Shown here: one piece after another, positions 25,635 through 34,870 of the stretch | Numbering within the stretch: position 1 is the first letter of the stretch | Layout of the letters: every line of letters starts with the position of its first letter | Source: Bacteroidota bacterium | GTDB lineage: Bacteria > Bacteroidota > Bacteroidia > Bacteroidales > F082 | Reading direction: 5' to 3' | NCBI GenBank assembly: GCA_009773165.1 | Contig: WOUZ01000001.1 | Location: 620,001-684,000 of the forward strand | DNA length: 64,000 nt | The notes under the pieces: model-generated | What the model was told of the DNA's origin: nothing | Seen by the model: the letters and a program-made list of their open reading frames with translations, nothing else | The model's database searches: none | Program-made: the position numbers and the translations under genes

Positions 25635-26240
25635 TTAAAAGTGATAGTTAATTTTAAAGGATGGGACGTGTTTTTTGCCATTTGCAAAATAGTAAGTTGC
25701 TGCTTTATAAGAAATATCCACACTCAACCTATCATTTCGCGAACGGAAACTAAGACCGGGAGACAAATATATTCCTCCTGAGAACTTCTTTGAATCAACA
25801 AAAGGCTTACTGCTTCCCGGCACTTTGTTTTGGTCGTATTTTACTACATCAAAATTAATAGAAGGGGAAGTCTCGACAAAAAAAGACAATCGCTTAAATT
25901 TTAAAAACTCATACCTGAACAATGGGCCAAAACGAAAGGTTCTGACCCGGTAATAAGGTCCGTTATTCCAATAAAAATTACCCTCAAGACCAATACTAAA
26001 TTTAGCATGATAAGATTGTCGTTTAAAGTATCTTAGAGCAATATTCCAGTCAATGCGTTCAAAATTAGCAGAAATGATATAATCACTCCAATAGGGATTA
26101 AATTGAACGCCAATGGCATGTTTTTTCTCGATTGGCGTTGGTTCTGCGTTTCCCTCCTCCTGGCAAAATATCTCTTGAGTTGAAATCAAAGAAATGATTG
26201 CGAAGAGAAAAATTGATAAAATTGTTGATTTGGTTTGCAT
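25635..26240 (-). CDS. Small outer-membrane beta-barrel protein
   Basis: A 201-aa protein with a signal peptide (about 1-26, IFCQ) and a body of alternating strands ending in Phe (SYKAATYYFANG...KINYHF), typical of eight-stranded outer-membrane barrels. The start at 26240 sits directly before the signal peptide; the longer frame to 26315 runs into untranslated sequence. It lies 19 bases upstream of the TonB receptor on the same strand and may be co-transcribed with it. No family name is secure. Confidence 0.68.
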   Translation of the reverse strand: MQTKSTILSIFLFAIISLISTQEIFCQEEGNAEPTPIEKKHAIGVQFNPYWSDYIISANFERIDWNIALRYFKRQSYHAKFSIGLEGNFYWNNGPYYRVRTFRFGPLFRYEFLKFKRLSFFVETSPSINFDVVKYDQNKVPGSSKPFVDSKKFSGGIYLSPGLSFRSRNDRLSVDISYKAATYYFANGKKHVPSFKINYHF

Positions 26241-26347
26241 TTTATAATCGGTTAATGATAGGAAATTAAGGATTTGTTTCAAACATATCGTTGTAACCAT
26301 TGTGTTAGGTTGCAACGATATGTTTATTTTAACTAATCAATGACATA

Positions 26348-27346
26348 TTAGTTAAACATCTGATTATTATTCACATAAATCCAAGTAGGGTTTCTTAATC
26401 CCGTGTGATTTATTAAGCAAGAACTCCATGGATAAGGTCTTGGGGTACTACTTCCCGTGTTTACGATGTTTCTTTGAATATCGGAGGAATTGTTGTATTG
26501 CCAGCTAGCAGCTGGGAGATTGATGGTTGTACCATCATAACAACTAACGGAACACCCAAAATGATTTATGCCAACTGCATCGGCATTTTCCTGAATCCAA
26601 ACACCCAAATACCGTCTTTGCGCAGTGGTTCGTGCATCCCAATCATTACCATTGAGAGGTGGTCTATTATAAAACTTATACAATCTTGCTACTATTCTTC
26701 TCGCATCACCCCAATAAGCTGTTTTGTAACTATACTCTTCTTGCTTAAGCATTACTTCACTCGACCTACTAACCTCGATTCGACTTTGTCTCTTTTCAAT
26801 GAGTTCTTGAACTTTGATCTTGTTAGAAATACCATCATCTATTCTTTCAGATTTGTATACCAACAAAGAGTCTAAAGTGAACTTAATCAAAGTGTCATTT
26901 ACAATTAACATAGCCTCTGTGTTTAATAGGTATGACATCAGACTCGACCCCGGAAAGCTATATATTTCTGAATCTCCGGTGTTTTCCTTGTAAAACACTT
27001 TTGGATACTTCGAAACATAGTTTTTAAACTCATTGGTGCCATAGAGTTTCATACCGTTGTTGTAGATTTCCCTTACACTTTGTATCGAATAATTCTGCTT
27101 GATATAATTGACAAGAAATTCCTCCCGGTCTTGATTTTCAAAAAGAAAGGCATATAATTCTCCAAAATCCTCTTTAGAGGAAAAAGATATTATACTTTCA
27201 GGGTCAATTTCATTTTGCTTCTCAATAAAAACTGTTTCATCTGTCATAATCTTTTCAACTTCATCTATTTTGTTACATGAGAAGATCGTTGTGAGGACAA
27301 ATAGAAAAACGGTTAACATTAATAAAACTAATGTAATTCTTTTCAT
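26348..27346 (-). CDS. Lipoprotein of unknown function
   Basis: A 332-aa lipoprotein, with leader KRITLVLLMLTVFLFVLTT and lipobox FSC at about residue 24. The N-terminal half is helical and charged; the C-terminal third (AYWGDARRIVARLYKFYNRP, AVGINHFGCSVSCYDG, YPWSSCLINH) has three cysteines and many aromatics, suggesting a small disulfide-containing domain. I do not recognise the family. The ATG at 27346 is preferred because it directly precedes the leader; the frame is open to 27409. Confidence 0.65.
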   Translation of the reverse strand: MKRITLVLLMLTVFLFVLTTIFSCNKIDEVEKIMTDETVFIEKQNEIDPESIISFSSKEDFGELYAFLFENQDREEFLVNYIKQNYSIQSVREIYNNGMKLYGTNEFKNYVSKYPKVFYKENTGDSEIYSFPGSSLMSYLLNTEAMLIVNDTLIKFTLDSLLVYKSERIDDGISNKIKVQELIEKRQSRIEVSRSSEVMLKQEEYSYKTAYWGDARRIVARLYKFYNRPPLNGNDWDARTTAQRRYLGVWIQENADAVGINHFGCSVSCYDGTTINLPAASWQYNNSSDIQRNIVNTGSSTPRPYPWSSCLINHTGLRNPTWIYVNNNQMFN

Positions 27347-27878
27347 TTTAGTATTGTTTCTTCGCCTACTTTCAGAATTTTGTGCTTTGGCCGCTGTTTC
27401 GGCGTACATTCCGGCCTTATTCCCTTAACGCAGGTATAAAAACACGATAGCGCAGGTTCATTCGTAGCCTCAGGCCACAGCCACACACGCTAAAACCTGT
27501 AAAGGCGTGTGCCGCCACCCCTGTGATGTGTGTAAACATCAAATAAAACGCTGTTGCGGGTTGGTTTCAATAAGCGTTGTTGTATCTTTGCGCGGCCTTC
27601 TCTGGATTTGGTTAAAGTTATGTTTCTGGTGAAATGCTTGACTGACTCCTTGGGAGGTTTTTGTTTTTCGGGTGGCCGGCTCGTTTTATAAAAGCAATGT
27701 ATTAATTCGTTGTTTTATTATAAATCATTGTGAAATGTATTTAGATTAATTATTGGTTTTGAATTGGTTTCTGAATTCGACCACAAAGATAAATAGAAGT
27801 GACTGCCATATCCCGGCAGTCAGTTGCCAATTTTTCATTGTTATTGAAATTTTTCATCTAGCGGTGTTCAGTGTTATT
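27347..27878. other. Intergenic region with hairpins and an orphan forward promoter element
   Basis: No gene is supported in these 530 bases. It contains a hairpin (CACACGC at 27484-27490 with GCGTGTG at 27505-27511), a second (AACGCT at 27547-27552 with AGCGTT at 27573-27578), and just after it the promoter-like TATCTTTG at 27583-27590 pointing forward, with no forward gene downstream. A small RNA is possible; nothing in the sequence proves it. Confidence 0.35.
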
Positions 27879-28085
27879 TTATGAGATTAGATAATAGGAT
27901 CGCCGGACAGCACAATATCCTATGTTATAACCCATCTGTTTTAGATCACTGATGCAGCGATAAAGCGTGCGCTTAGAGGTGCAACTTCTTTCACTTAAAT
28001 AATCAGCACTAATGCCTTCACCATTTTGGATCAAAAGAAGCAGATAATCAAGTTTCTTTTTTTTAGCTAAAAAGTTCATTGTCAA
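27879..28085 (-). CDS. Minimal HTH regulator (HTH_11-like), copy 2
   Basis: A 68-aa protein made of one helix-turn-helix (KLDYLLLLIQNGEGISADYLSERSCTSKRTLYRCISDLKQMGYNIGYC) plus a short beta-hairpin (RRSYYLIS). It is a paralog of the 79-aa protein at 20964-21203. Neither has a ligand-binding domain. It stands alone between two long non-coding stretches; the gene it controls cannot be inferred from position. Confidence 0.7.
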   Translation of the reverse strand: MTMNFLAKKKKLDYLLLLIQNGEGISADYLSERSCTSKRTLYRCISDLKQMGYNIGYCAVRRSYYLIS

Positions 28086-28834
28086 TTGTTTTTATTGGTT
28101 AAATCATTAATAGTAATTGAAAGTTGTTTTTGTGCATGCGTAATCCGTCAACTGAATCGTATCCCTCTTAAACATCAGAAAGAATGAAGTGAGCGATAAA
28201 TGAATGTATGATAGTGTTATGTAGGCAATCCAATACACGAAGCATTTTGCCTGTCTCGGGTGGGGGGCGGTTAATCGTGTTCTGCATAGTCATGTATTTT
28301 TCTCAGAAATTTCATTTATGGCTATAATTGTTCATCATCTAATTTATTGGAACAAAAAAAGTCGTCTATATATTAGTACCAGAAAAATGGAAAAACGCAT
28401 CACTTTTTTTTACTTTATTTTACTTTTATTAAAAAGTGCCTTTGTAACAAATAGATAATGAGTGTATTATAAACGAAAAAATATTTCATTTTTTGAAAAA
28501 CCGTTTTCACTTTTTTGCTGAATTTGCCCATTTTTTGCTCATTTTTGCCTGTTTTCAGTCGCTTTTTGAATAGTATTATTGCTTGGCTTTTCTCGTAACA
28601 CAGAATTATTTCACAATTAGTAATTCCATTTTCTTACAATTTGTACTAAAGTCAGAGCAAAATGCAGCGGCTTCAGCTGGAGTTGTTCAACTGATTATCA
28701 TGATTGAAAAAGAAGATTTTTAGAGTGAAACCAATCACAAACCCACAAAAAGAACGTATGAATTTTTAGCTAAGGGAATGATGATTTGGTTTATGGGCTG
28801 GTATTTTGATGATTCAACCAATTCCCGCGAGTGG
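28086..28834. other. Long AT-rich intergenic region
   Basis: About 750 bases with no supported gene. Two weak traces are present: a 23-codon ATG frame at 28387 whose product looks like a bare signal peptide (MEKRITFFYFILLLLKSAF), and an open stretch ending at about 28722 that reads QNAAASAGVVQLIIMIEKEDF without a start. They may be remnants of a lost secreted protein. Confidence 0.35.
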
Positions 28835-29398
28835 CTATTTGTTGTTGTATAACGTCATCGTTCGCTCAATACCAATTGAGACAAAACTTTTGATGATTTC
28901 AACGGCAACAGGAATGCGGGGCTCGATGGTTTCAATCTCCTGCCTGTTCCATTCGCCCAAAACATAATCCACTTGTTTTCCGCGTGGGAAGTCATCGCCA
29001 ATACCAAATCTGAGTCGGGCATATTGATTATTTCCAAGGGTTTGCATGATATTTTCCAATCCATTATGACCTGCATCGCCACCCTTTGATTTGAGGCGCA
29101 GAACTCCCAAAGGCAAAGCAAGATCATCAACAACCACTAATAAATTTTCCTGTGGAATGTTTTCCTGACGCAGCCAGTATTGTACCGCTTTACCGCTCAG
29201 GTTCATATAAGTGGTAGGTTTTATAACAACCAATACACGACTTTTATATTTAAGCGTGGCAAGCTGGGCAAGACGTGTTGTTTCAAATTTTCCGGCCAGG
29301 TCAGCACACAGATAATCGCCCACCCTAAAACCAATATTATGACGGGTGTTGGCATATTCCGGGCCAATATTTCCCAAACAGGCAATGAGGTATTTCAT
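28835..29398 (-). CDS. pth: Peptidyl-tRNA hydrolase
   Basis: The 187-aa enzyme releases tRNA from peptidyl-tRNA that drops off the ribosome. Motifs of the bacterial Pth family are clear: CLGNIGPEYANTRHNIGF with the catalytic His in TRHNIG (residue about 20), KPTTYMNLSGKAV, VVVDDLALPLG with the catalytic Asp, and KGGDAGHNGL. The start is the ATG at 29398; the TTG two codons upstream is less likely. It lies in a reverse block with rplY and prs, a combination widespread in bacteria, but a terminator separates it from rplY. Confidence 0.96.
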   Translation of the reverse strand: MKYLIACLGNIGPEYANTRHNIGFRVGDYLCADLAGKFETTRLAQLATLKYKSRVLVVIKPTTYMNLSGKAVQYWLRQENIPQENLLVVVDDLALPLGVLRLKSKGGDAGHNGLENIMQTLGNNQYARLRFGIGDDFPRGKQVDYVLGEWNRQEIETIEPRIPVAVEIIKSFVSIGIERTMTLYNNK

Positions 29399-29444
29399 AT
29401 GCAAAGGTTCATAAATTGTTTTTAAAACAAAAGGGTAGTCATGA

Positions 29445-29478
29445 AAAAAGGCATAAAAACAATGTTTTATGCCTTTTT
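29445..29478. terminator. Strong hairpin terminator between rplY and pth
   Basis: A 14-bp A/T-flanked stem around GGCAT/ATGCC (left arm 29445-29458, right arm 29465-29478, 6-base loop) has A and T runs on both sides, so it can end transcription in either direction; here it follows rplY. Confidence 0.85.
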
Positions 29479-29496
29479 ATATGCTAAAATAAGCGT

Positions 29497-30063
29497 TTAT
29501 TCTTCATCGGTAAGAACTATGCCACGAGCTGCTGTAACTTCAACTACAACTGAATTACTGTTGTTGAGGATGTTTAGCTTTTCGAATTCAAGGTTCTTTA
29601 CTTTAATGCTTTGATTGACATTCAACTTCGCGATGCTGATTTCGATAAATTCAGGCATGTTGGCTATCAATCCTTTTACGTTAAGGCGGGTCATTTTCAA
29701 CTTCATTTTACCACCGCGGATTACTCCAGGTGAGGTGCCTTTGAGTTTAACAGGTAATGAAACAACAACAGGTTTGTCGTCTTTCACTTCATAAAAATCG
29801 GCATGTAATACATGGTCACCAACCGGATGATACTGAACGTCTTTCAGTAAGGTTTTGTAAGTTTTGCTACCAATTTTGATTTCGATAAGAAATGTTTCAG
29901 GAGTAAAAAGGATGACTTTAAAATCTACCTGATTCATTTGGAAATGAACCTGCTCTGCACCACCATACAAAACACAGGGAACTTTCCCGGCGTAGCGAAG
30001 TGTTTTAGCATCTTTTTTCCCTACGTTCTCTCTTGGAGAACCGCTCAATGATACTGTTTTCAT
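29497..30063 (-). CDS. rplY: 50S ribosomal protein L25 (Ctc type, two-domain)
   Basis: A 188-aa protein with the N-terminal L25 5S-rRNA-binding beta-barrel (LSGSPRENVGKKDAKTLRYAGKVPCVLYGG) and the C-terminal TL5/Ctc beta domain (VVSLPVKLKGTSPGVIRGGKM, EFIEISIAKLNV). It belongs to the longer CTC form, found outside the gamma-proteobacteria. It lies 18 bases after prs on the same strand, so the two are probably co-transcribed, with a strong terminator after it. Confidence 0.95.
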   Translation of the reverse strand: MKTVSLSGSPRENVGKKDAKTLRYAGKVPCVLYGGAEQVHFQMNQVDFKVILFTPETFLIEIKIGSKTYKTLLKDVQYHPVGDHVLHADFYEVKDDKPVVVSLPVKLKGTSPGVIRGGKMKLKMTRLNVKGLIANMPEFIEISIAKLNVNQSIKVKNLEFEKLNILNNSNSVVVEVTAARGIVLTDEE

Positions 30064-30081
30064 TTTTAATGATTTAATTAA

Positions 30082-31029
30082 TTATTTGGAACTTGGAATT
30101 TGAAACAACGAGCTGATGGATTCGTAGTTCTCCACTCTTCGGATAACTTCAGCAAATAAATCAGCAGTTGACAATACTTTTATTTTATCACACTCTTGTT
30201 TGAGAGGGATGGTATCTGTTACGATTACTTCTGTAAATGGAGAGGCTGCAATGCGCTCGTAGGCCTTGCCTGAAAAGACAGGGTGCGTACAAAAAGCGCG
30301 AACGCTTGCAGCACCGTTATTCATGATCAATTCTCCTGCTTTGGTGATCGATCCGGCTGTGTCAATGATATCATCCATCAAAATTACATCACGTCCGGTG
30401 ACATCACCAATAAGCGACATATCTTCCACCTCGTTGGGTTTCGCACGATGTTTATAACAGATTACAAAACCGGTATTCAACATTTTGGCATAAGAAGCAG
30501 CCCTTCGTGTTCCTCCTGTATCGGGCGATGCCAGCGTGAGGTTGGGCAGTTGCAGGCTGTGGATGTATGGAACGAAAATATTGGAAGCATAAAGATGATC
30601 AACAGGCACATCGAAAAATCCCTGTATTTGGTCAGCATGCAAATCAATGGTGATGATACGTGTGATTCCTGCAGTGATGAGCAAATTGGCAACGAGCTTT
30701 GCTGCTATGGCAACCCGCGATTTGTCTTTCCGATCCTGTCGGGCAAAACCAAAATAGGGTATTACAGCGGTGATTTTACGTGCCGAAGCTCTGCGTGCTG
30801 CATCGGCCATCAACAGTATTTCAAAGAGGTTTTCGGTGGGCGCAAAGGTTGATTGAACGATAAAAACGTCTCTTCCTCTTATGTTTTCCTCGAAAGAAGG
30901 TTGAAATTCACCATCAGAAAAATCAACGAAAGTTGTCTTTCCAAGGGGAGTACCGTAACTTTTTGCAATTTTTTTTGCCAAATATTCAGATGCTCTACCC
31001 GAAAAAATACTTACAAGAGGCTCAGCCAT
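30082..31029 (-). CDS. prs: Ribose-phosphate pyrophosphokinase (PRPP synthase)
   Basis: The 315-aa enzyme makes PRPP from ribose-5-phosphate and ATP, feeding nucleotide, histidine and tryptophan synthesis. Recognisable segments are FSDGEFQPSFEENIRGRDVF, YFGFARQDRK, the ribose-phosphate and ATP regions (DLHADQIQGFF), and the PRPP loop VILMDDIIDTAGSI. Length and motifs fit class I enzymes. It has its own promoter element at 31061-31068 and leads into rplY. Confidence 0.97.
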   Translation of the reverse strand: MAEPLVSIFSGRASEYLAKKIAKSYGTPLGKTTFVDFSDGEFQPSFEENIRGRDVFIVQSTFAPTENLFEILLMADAARRASARKITAVIPYFGFARQDRKDKSRVAIAAKLVANLLITAGITRIITIDLHADQIQGFFDVPVDHLYASNIFVPYIHSLQLPNLTLASPDTGGTRRAASYAKMLNTGFVICYKHRAKPNEVEDMSLIGDVTGRDVILMDDIIDTAGSITKAGELIMNNGAASVRAFCTHPVFSGKAYERIAASPFTEVIVTDTIPLKQECDKIKVLSTADLFAEVIRRVENYESISSLFQIPSSK

Positions 31030-31060
31030 AATAACTTGTGTTTTCGTTAAAATCTGGGTG

Positions 31061-31068
31061 CAAAAGTA
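31061..31068 (-). promoter_or_regulatory. TAnnTTTG promoter element of prs-rplY
   Basis: On the reverse strand the sequence is TACTTTTG, about 32 bases before the prs start codon, giving a leader of roughly 25 bases. Confidence 0.55.
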
Positions 31069-31195
31069 GTTAATTCCTGATTATCAGACAAGAAAATTTG
31101 CTTTTATGTAAAGGAATTGTTTCCGCAGCGTAAAACATGTCGAAAATCAAAATGACAATCAGCCCTGTCGCAGCGCGATTCGACAAAAAAACAAC

Positions 31196-31867
31196 TTATT
31201 CTTCAGCGGTATCTTTTGGTTCAAAACTTGCTAAAATAGATTCAACAATATTATATGCTCCGTCCCAGATGTCAGCTATTGAGGCATCAAGCATGTAACA
31301 GGGTGTTGTAAAAACCTTTTTTTCGTGATCGCACACCACATCGCCATGTTCTGTTTGAATATGAGTGCCACCAAAAGCTTCGATAACTTGCGCTGTACCT
31401 TCATCATTGCCGATTGTCACATTAACATCACCAAGGATTTTAGCTATGAAAGCTGGTGAGATACACATGGCACCAATGGGTTTCTTTTGGTTGAACATGG
31501 CTTTCACTGCCTTTTCCACATCGGGCTGAACTGTAGCTTTTGGTCCGTCGAAGGCAACTGTTGAAAGATTTTTGGCAGCGCCAAAACCTCCCGGAAAGAA
31601 AAGCACATCGAATGAATCCGCATCAAATTGCGATAGTGGCATGATGCTTCCTCTGGCGATTCGTGCCGCTTCAACAAGCACATTACGCTTTTCATTCATT
31701 ACCTCACCTGTAAGATGATTGATCACATGGTATTGCTCCATGTCTGGCGCAAAGCACTGATAGTCATTACCCGACTGTTTTATTGCCAACATTGCCAAGG
31801 TGGCTTCATGAATTTCAGCACCATCATAAACACCACAACCGGCTAAAACTACTGCAAATTTTTTCAT
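31196..31867 (-). CDS. elbB: ElbB-like glyoxalase / DJ-1-PfpI superfamily protein
   Basis: A 223-aa protein of the ElbB branch of the DJ-1/PfpI superfamily. The start KKFAVVLAGCGVYDGAEIHEA, the LFFPGGFGAAKNLS turn, and the nucleophile elbow GAMCISPAFIAKILG with Cys are characteristic. E. coli ElbB has glyoxalase activity and was once linked to isoprenoid biosynthesis; the physiological role is not settled. The frame is open upstream to 32020, but the promoter element at 31891-31898 and the family start place the true start at 31867. Confidence 0.9.
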   Translation of the reverse strand: MKKFAVVLAGCGVYDGAEIHEATLAMLAIKQSGNDYQCFAPDMEQYHVINHLTGEVMNEKRNVLVEAARIARGSIMPLSQFDADSFDVLFFPGGFGAAKNLSTVAFDGPKATVQPDVEKAVKAMFNQKKPIGAMCISPAFIAKILGDVNVTIGNDEGTAQVIEAFGGTHIQTEHGDVVCDHEKKVFTTPCYMLDASIADIWDGAYNIVESILASFEPKDTAEE

Positions 31868-31890
31868 GATTTCGTTTTCTTGATTTACGA

Positions 31891-31898
31891 CAAATATA
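31891..31898 (-). promoter_or_regulatory. TAnnTTTG promoter element of elbB
   Basis: TATATTTG on the reverse strand, 24 bases before the ATG at 31867. It argues against the longer open frame being translated. Confidence 0.55.
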
Positions 31899-32117
31899 CA
31901 GTTAATTGACGGAAATAAAATGCAACCACTTTTACTTTGTAACATGAGAAGTGTGATTTTTTCTTCCGAAAACGGAGCTGCGAGCAGGCATCTTATTTCA
32001 GTTTCAGAGACACGACGCAAAGATTAAGATTCTTTTAGTGAAGGCTTTGTGTAAACGAAACCCTGCTAATAAAATTCAAATCAGGGAGTTGTTACTCCCT
32101 AAAAGGTTATTAGTCAA

Positions 32118-32591
32118 TTACTTAAAAAACATCCATACCGGATATAAAAATCCGGCTAACATCAAAAGAAGGATAAATGGACGGTTGATATTTTGCCACT
32201 TATAGTTTTTATGGCGTATGGCGTCAATGCTATGATTGATGGCCGAGAGTGTAAAGAAGAAAAAGAAAACGAATAAAATGGTGAGTTCGGCATAAATGCC
32301 CCAGCTGGTAAAATAAACCAGCATAGCCCCGGCTGCATAGGACAACAATGCAAATGACGACTGTTTCTGGTAATTGCTGCCTGTTTCAAAACCTTTGGCC
32401 CGGGCTGTTCTTTTACCAAAAATCAACCCTTCCAGGCCTGAGATACCGGCAATGGCAACAATTACAACAGGTATCATAAAATGAAGTTGGGCAACAGGGT
32501 TGTAGGTTGTGTCGAAACCGATGGAATATCCCACATAAAAAGCGATTCCTACCAAAACAATCCGCAAGATGTCGAGCAATTGAATGAGCAT
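32118..32591 (-). CDS. Four-TM membrane protein, unknown
   Basis: A 157-aa protein with about four hydrophobic helices (near residues 5-25, 38-58, 80-122 as one or two, and 138-156) and a basic cytoplasmic loop (FGKRTARAKGFETG). No catalytic motif is seen and I do not recognise the family. It follows the antiporter gene by 51 bases on the same strand, so they may be co-transcribed. Confidence 0.7.
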   Translation of the reverse strand: MLIQLLDILRIVLVGIAFYVGYSIGFDTTYNPVAQLHFMIPVVIVAIAGISGLEGLIFGKRTARAKGFETGSNYQKQSSFALLSYAAGAMLVYFTSWGIYAELTILFVFFFFFTLSAINHSIDAIRHKNYKWQNINRPFILLLMLAGFLYPVWMFFK

Positions 32592-32642
32592 TTCTTTAAG
32601 TTTTAAGTGAGTTTAACTGTTTTATTACCTTATTAATAGTTA

Positions 32643-34781
32643 TTATTCAGCTTTTTTAAAGAAGCTGCCTACACCTTTTCCAAGCCTGTTCAGCGTTTCA
32701 ACACCACGCAACAATGGTTCAGCATCAATGTCTTTATAACGATCATTGACGTATTCAACATGATGCTGTTGAGGAAAAATAATGATACGGCTGTTATGCA
32801 CAAATTGTTTTTCCATCTTTGTAGGAAGGTGGTCGTGAGCGCTGAGATAAGAGGCCGATCCTTTTCTTGCTGAAACGAGAACAAGGATATCATCCTGTGT
32901 TATGTCATTGGAAAGTAACAAAATACTATCCCAAGAGGTAAACTCAACAAAAAATGGTTTCGGGGCAGTAAGCTTTACTTGTCGGTTTTCTTCAATTATT
33001 TTTCGGGTCAAAGCAGTGGTATAAAAACCTGTTGAAGTGCCTATCTCACTTGAAAACTGCAGCATTTTTTTGATCCACAACGTGAACCCTTGCTCTAATT
33101 CGGCAAAGGGTGGCACTGCGATTATGATACGTTTATGATTGATAAGTGGTTTAGAAAAATGACAGATGAAAACTGTTTTATCAATGTTGTAAATCACACT
33201 GTCAAGCTTGTTGCCAATGACTTTTTCTATCAATCCTTCGGTTTGAGGCCATCCTAATAATATGATGCTGGCAAGAGATTCTTTTGCAGTTCGTATGATT
33301 CCTGCAGAAGCATTGTGATCGATGGTAGCAACAACATCCACTTTTGATTCAGCAGCTGAAATATGTTGAGCAAATCCCTGCAGACGCTCTCTTGCTTTGC
33401 GCAGGTTAACCTCTGCTTCGGCATCATTTGGCACAACAGAAAAAATGGTAATAGGCTGCGTGTTTTGTTTGTTTTTGATAAAAATACCAAAATCGAGCAG
33501 CTTTTCCATATTGGCAAAATTCGCAATAGGGAGCAGTATTTTTTCTGATGAATCCACCGAAGGTTGATCATTTTTTGCAGAGCTGTCAGTTTCCAGCAAA
33601 ATTCGTTTTGAGGCCCGTTCGGTCACAACAGAAGCTATAATACAGCTAAACAAAATGAGGATAATAGTACCATTGAGGATGTTTTCGTCGATAATTCCAT
33701 TTTGGAAACCTACAAGAATTACAGCTATGGTGGCTGCTGCGTGGGAGCTGCTTAATCCGAATATGAGCTGCTGCTGTGCATGGCTGTAATTAAAGCTGTA
33801 ACGTGTTGCCAAAGCTGCAAGCCACTTTCCGGCTAATGCCACAGTTGTGAGTATGGCGGCGATTATCAGTGCCTGGGGCCCCTGCAGTATTACACTCACA
33901 TCAACAAGCATCCCAACACTGATGAGGAAAAAGGGGATGAAAAGAGAAGAACCGATAAATTCAATACGATTCATCAAGACAGAGGAATGTGGGATGAACC
34001 GGTTAAGCACCAAACCAGAAACAAAAGCACCGATAATGGGCTCAACACCAGCAATTTCGGCTAAAAAGGCGGCTAAAAAAACAATTGCCAAAACATAAAT
34101 ATAATGGGAATATTTTTCACTCTCCATCTTTTTAAAAAACCATGCAGTGATGATGGGGACAAGCCAAAAAAGGATGACCGAAAAAATTACAGCTGAAATC
34201 AGCATCTGTATCCAAAAACCTGGCTCAACACTGCCTTTCTCAGCGCTCATAATGTAAGCCAGAAGCAGAAGAACAGCGGTATCAGTAAGTATTGTTCCCC
34301 CAACGGTGATCGCTACTGCTTGATTTTTGGATACTCCCATTCGGCTAACAATCGGATAAGCCACAAGGGTATGTGTACTGAACATACTGGCAATCAACAA
34401 ACTGGCATAATAATCATAGTCCAGAATAAAGTAACACACAGGAAAACCTATTGCTAAGGGGATGATGAAGGTGTACAATCCAAAAACGAGACTTTTATTG
34501 CGGTATAGCCGGAACTCACTCAGATTAAGCTCAAGTCCGGCTATGAACATAATATACAGTAACCCAATGGTAGAAAAGAGATTGACAGCTGAATTGTTTT
34601 CAATTATGTTGAATCCAAATGGGCCAATAACCACGCCTGATAGTATTAAACCCACGATACCAGGCACTTTCAACATCCTCAATATGATAGGGGAGAGCAA
34701 TATGATCAGTAAAATCACCGCAAATACAAGTACGGGATTTTGTAAAGGCAACTGAAACTCATGCAGAAAGTTTTCGATCAT
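32643..34781 (-). CDS. CPA2-type cation:proton antiporter with UspA-like C-terminal region
   Basis: A 712-aa protein. Residues about 15-395 form a 12-13-helix Na+/H+ exchanger domain of the CPA2 family, with SGVVIGPFGFN in an early helix, TVGGTILTDTAVLLLLAY carrying the conserved Asp region, and GAFVSGLVLNR. From about 415 the soluble part (ILLPIANFANMEKLLDFGIFIK..., ASIILLGWPQ) resembles paired universal-stress-protein folds, which in related transporters bind nucleotides. It probably exchanges Na+ or K+ for H+ at the inner membrane; ion preference is not evident. Confidence 0.88.
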   Translation of the reverse strand: MIENFLHEFQLPLQNPVLVFAVILLIILLSPIILRMLKVPGIVGLILSGVVIGPFGFNIIENNSAVNLFSTIGLLYIMFIAGLELNLSEFRLYRNKSLVFGLYTFIIPLAIGFPVCYFILDYDYYASLLIASMFSTHTLVAYPIVSRMGVSKNQAVAITVGGTILTDTAVLLLLAYIMSAEKGSVEPGFWIQMLISAVIFSVILFWLVPIITAWFFKKMESEKYSHYIYVLAIVFLAAFLAEIAGVEPIIGAFVSGLVLNRFIPHSSVLMNRIEFIGSSLFIPFFLISVGMLVDVSVILQGPQALIIAAILTTVALAGKWLAALATRYSFNYSHAQQQLIFGLSSSHAAATIAVILVGFQNGIIDENILNGTIILILFSCIIASVVTERASKRILLETDSSAKNDQPSVDSSEKILLPIANFANMEKLLDFGIFIKNKQNTQPITIFSVVPNDAEAEVNLRKARERLQGFAQHISAAESKVDVVATIDHNASAGIIRTAKESLASIILLGWPQTEGLIEKVIGNKLDSVIYNIDKTVFICHFSKPLINHKRIIIAVPPFAELEQGFTLWIKKMLQFSSEIGTSTGFYTTALTRKIIEENRQVKLTAPKPFFVEFTSWDSILLLSNDITQDDILVLVSARKGSASYLSAHDHLPTKMEKQFVHNSRIIIFPQQHHVEYVNDRYKDIDAEPLLRGVETLNRLGKGVGSFFKKAE

Positions 34782-34870
34782 ATATACTTATTTAGATGCA
34801 AAAGTAATATACAATTGCATACCCGTGAAGGGATCACTACTTATTAAAAATAAGGAATATCGGCGGTCTG

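Noticed and set aside
31868-32020. N-terminal extension of elbB
   Set aside because: The family starts at 31867 and a promoter element lies inside the extension.
32081-32100. Terminator from the GGGAGT/ACTCCC hairpin
   Set aside because: The stem is only six base pairs and no clear T run follows on either strand.
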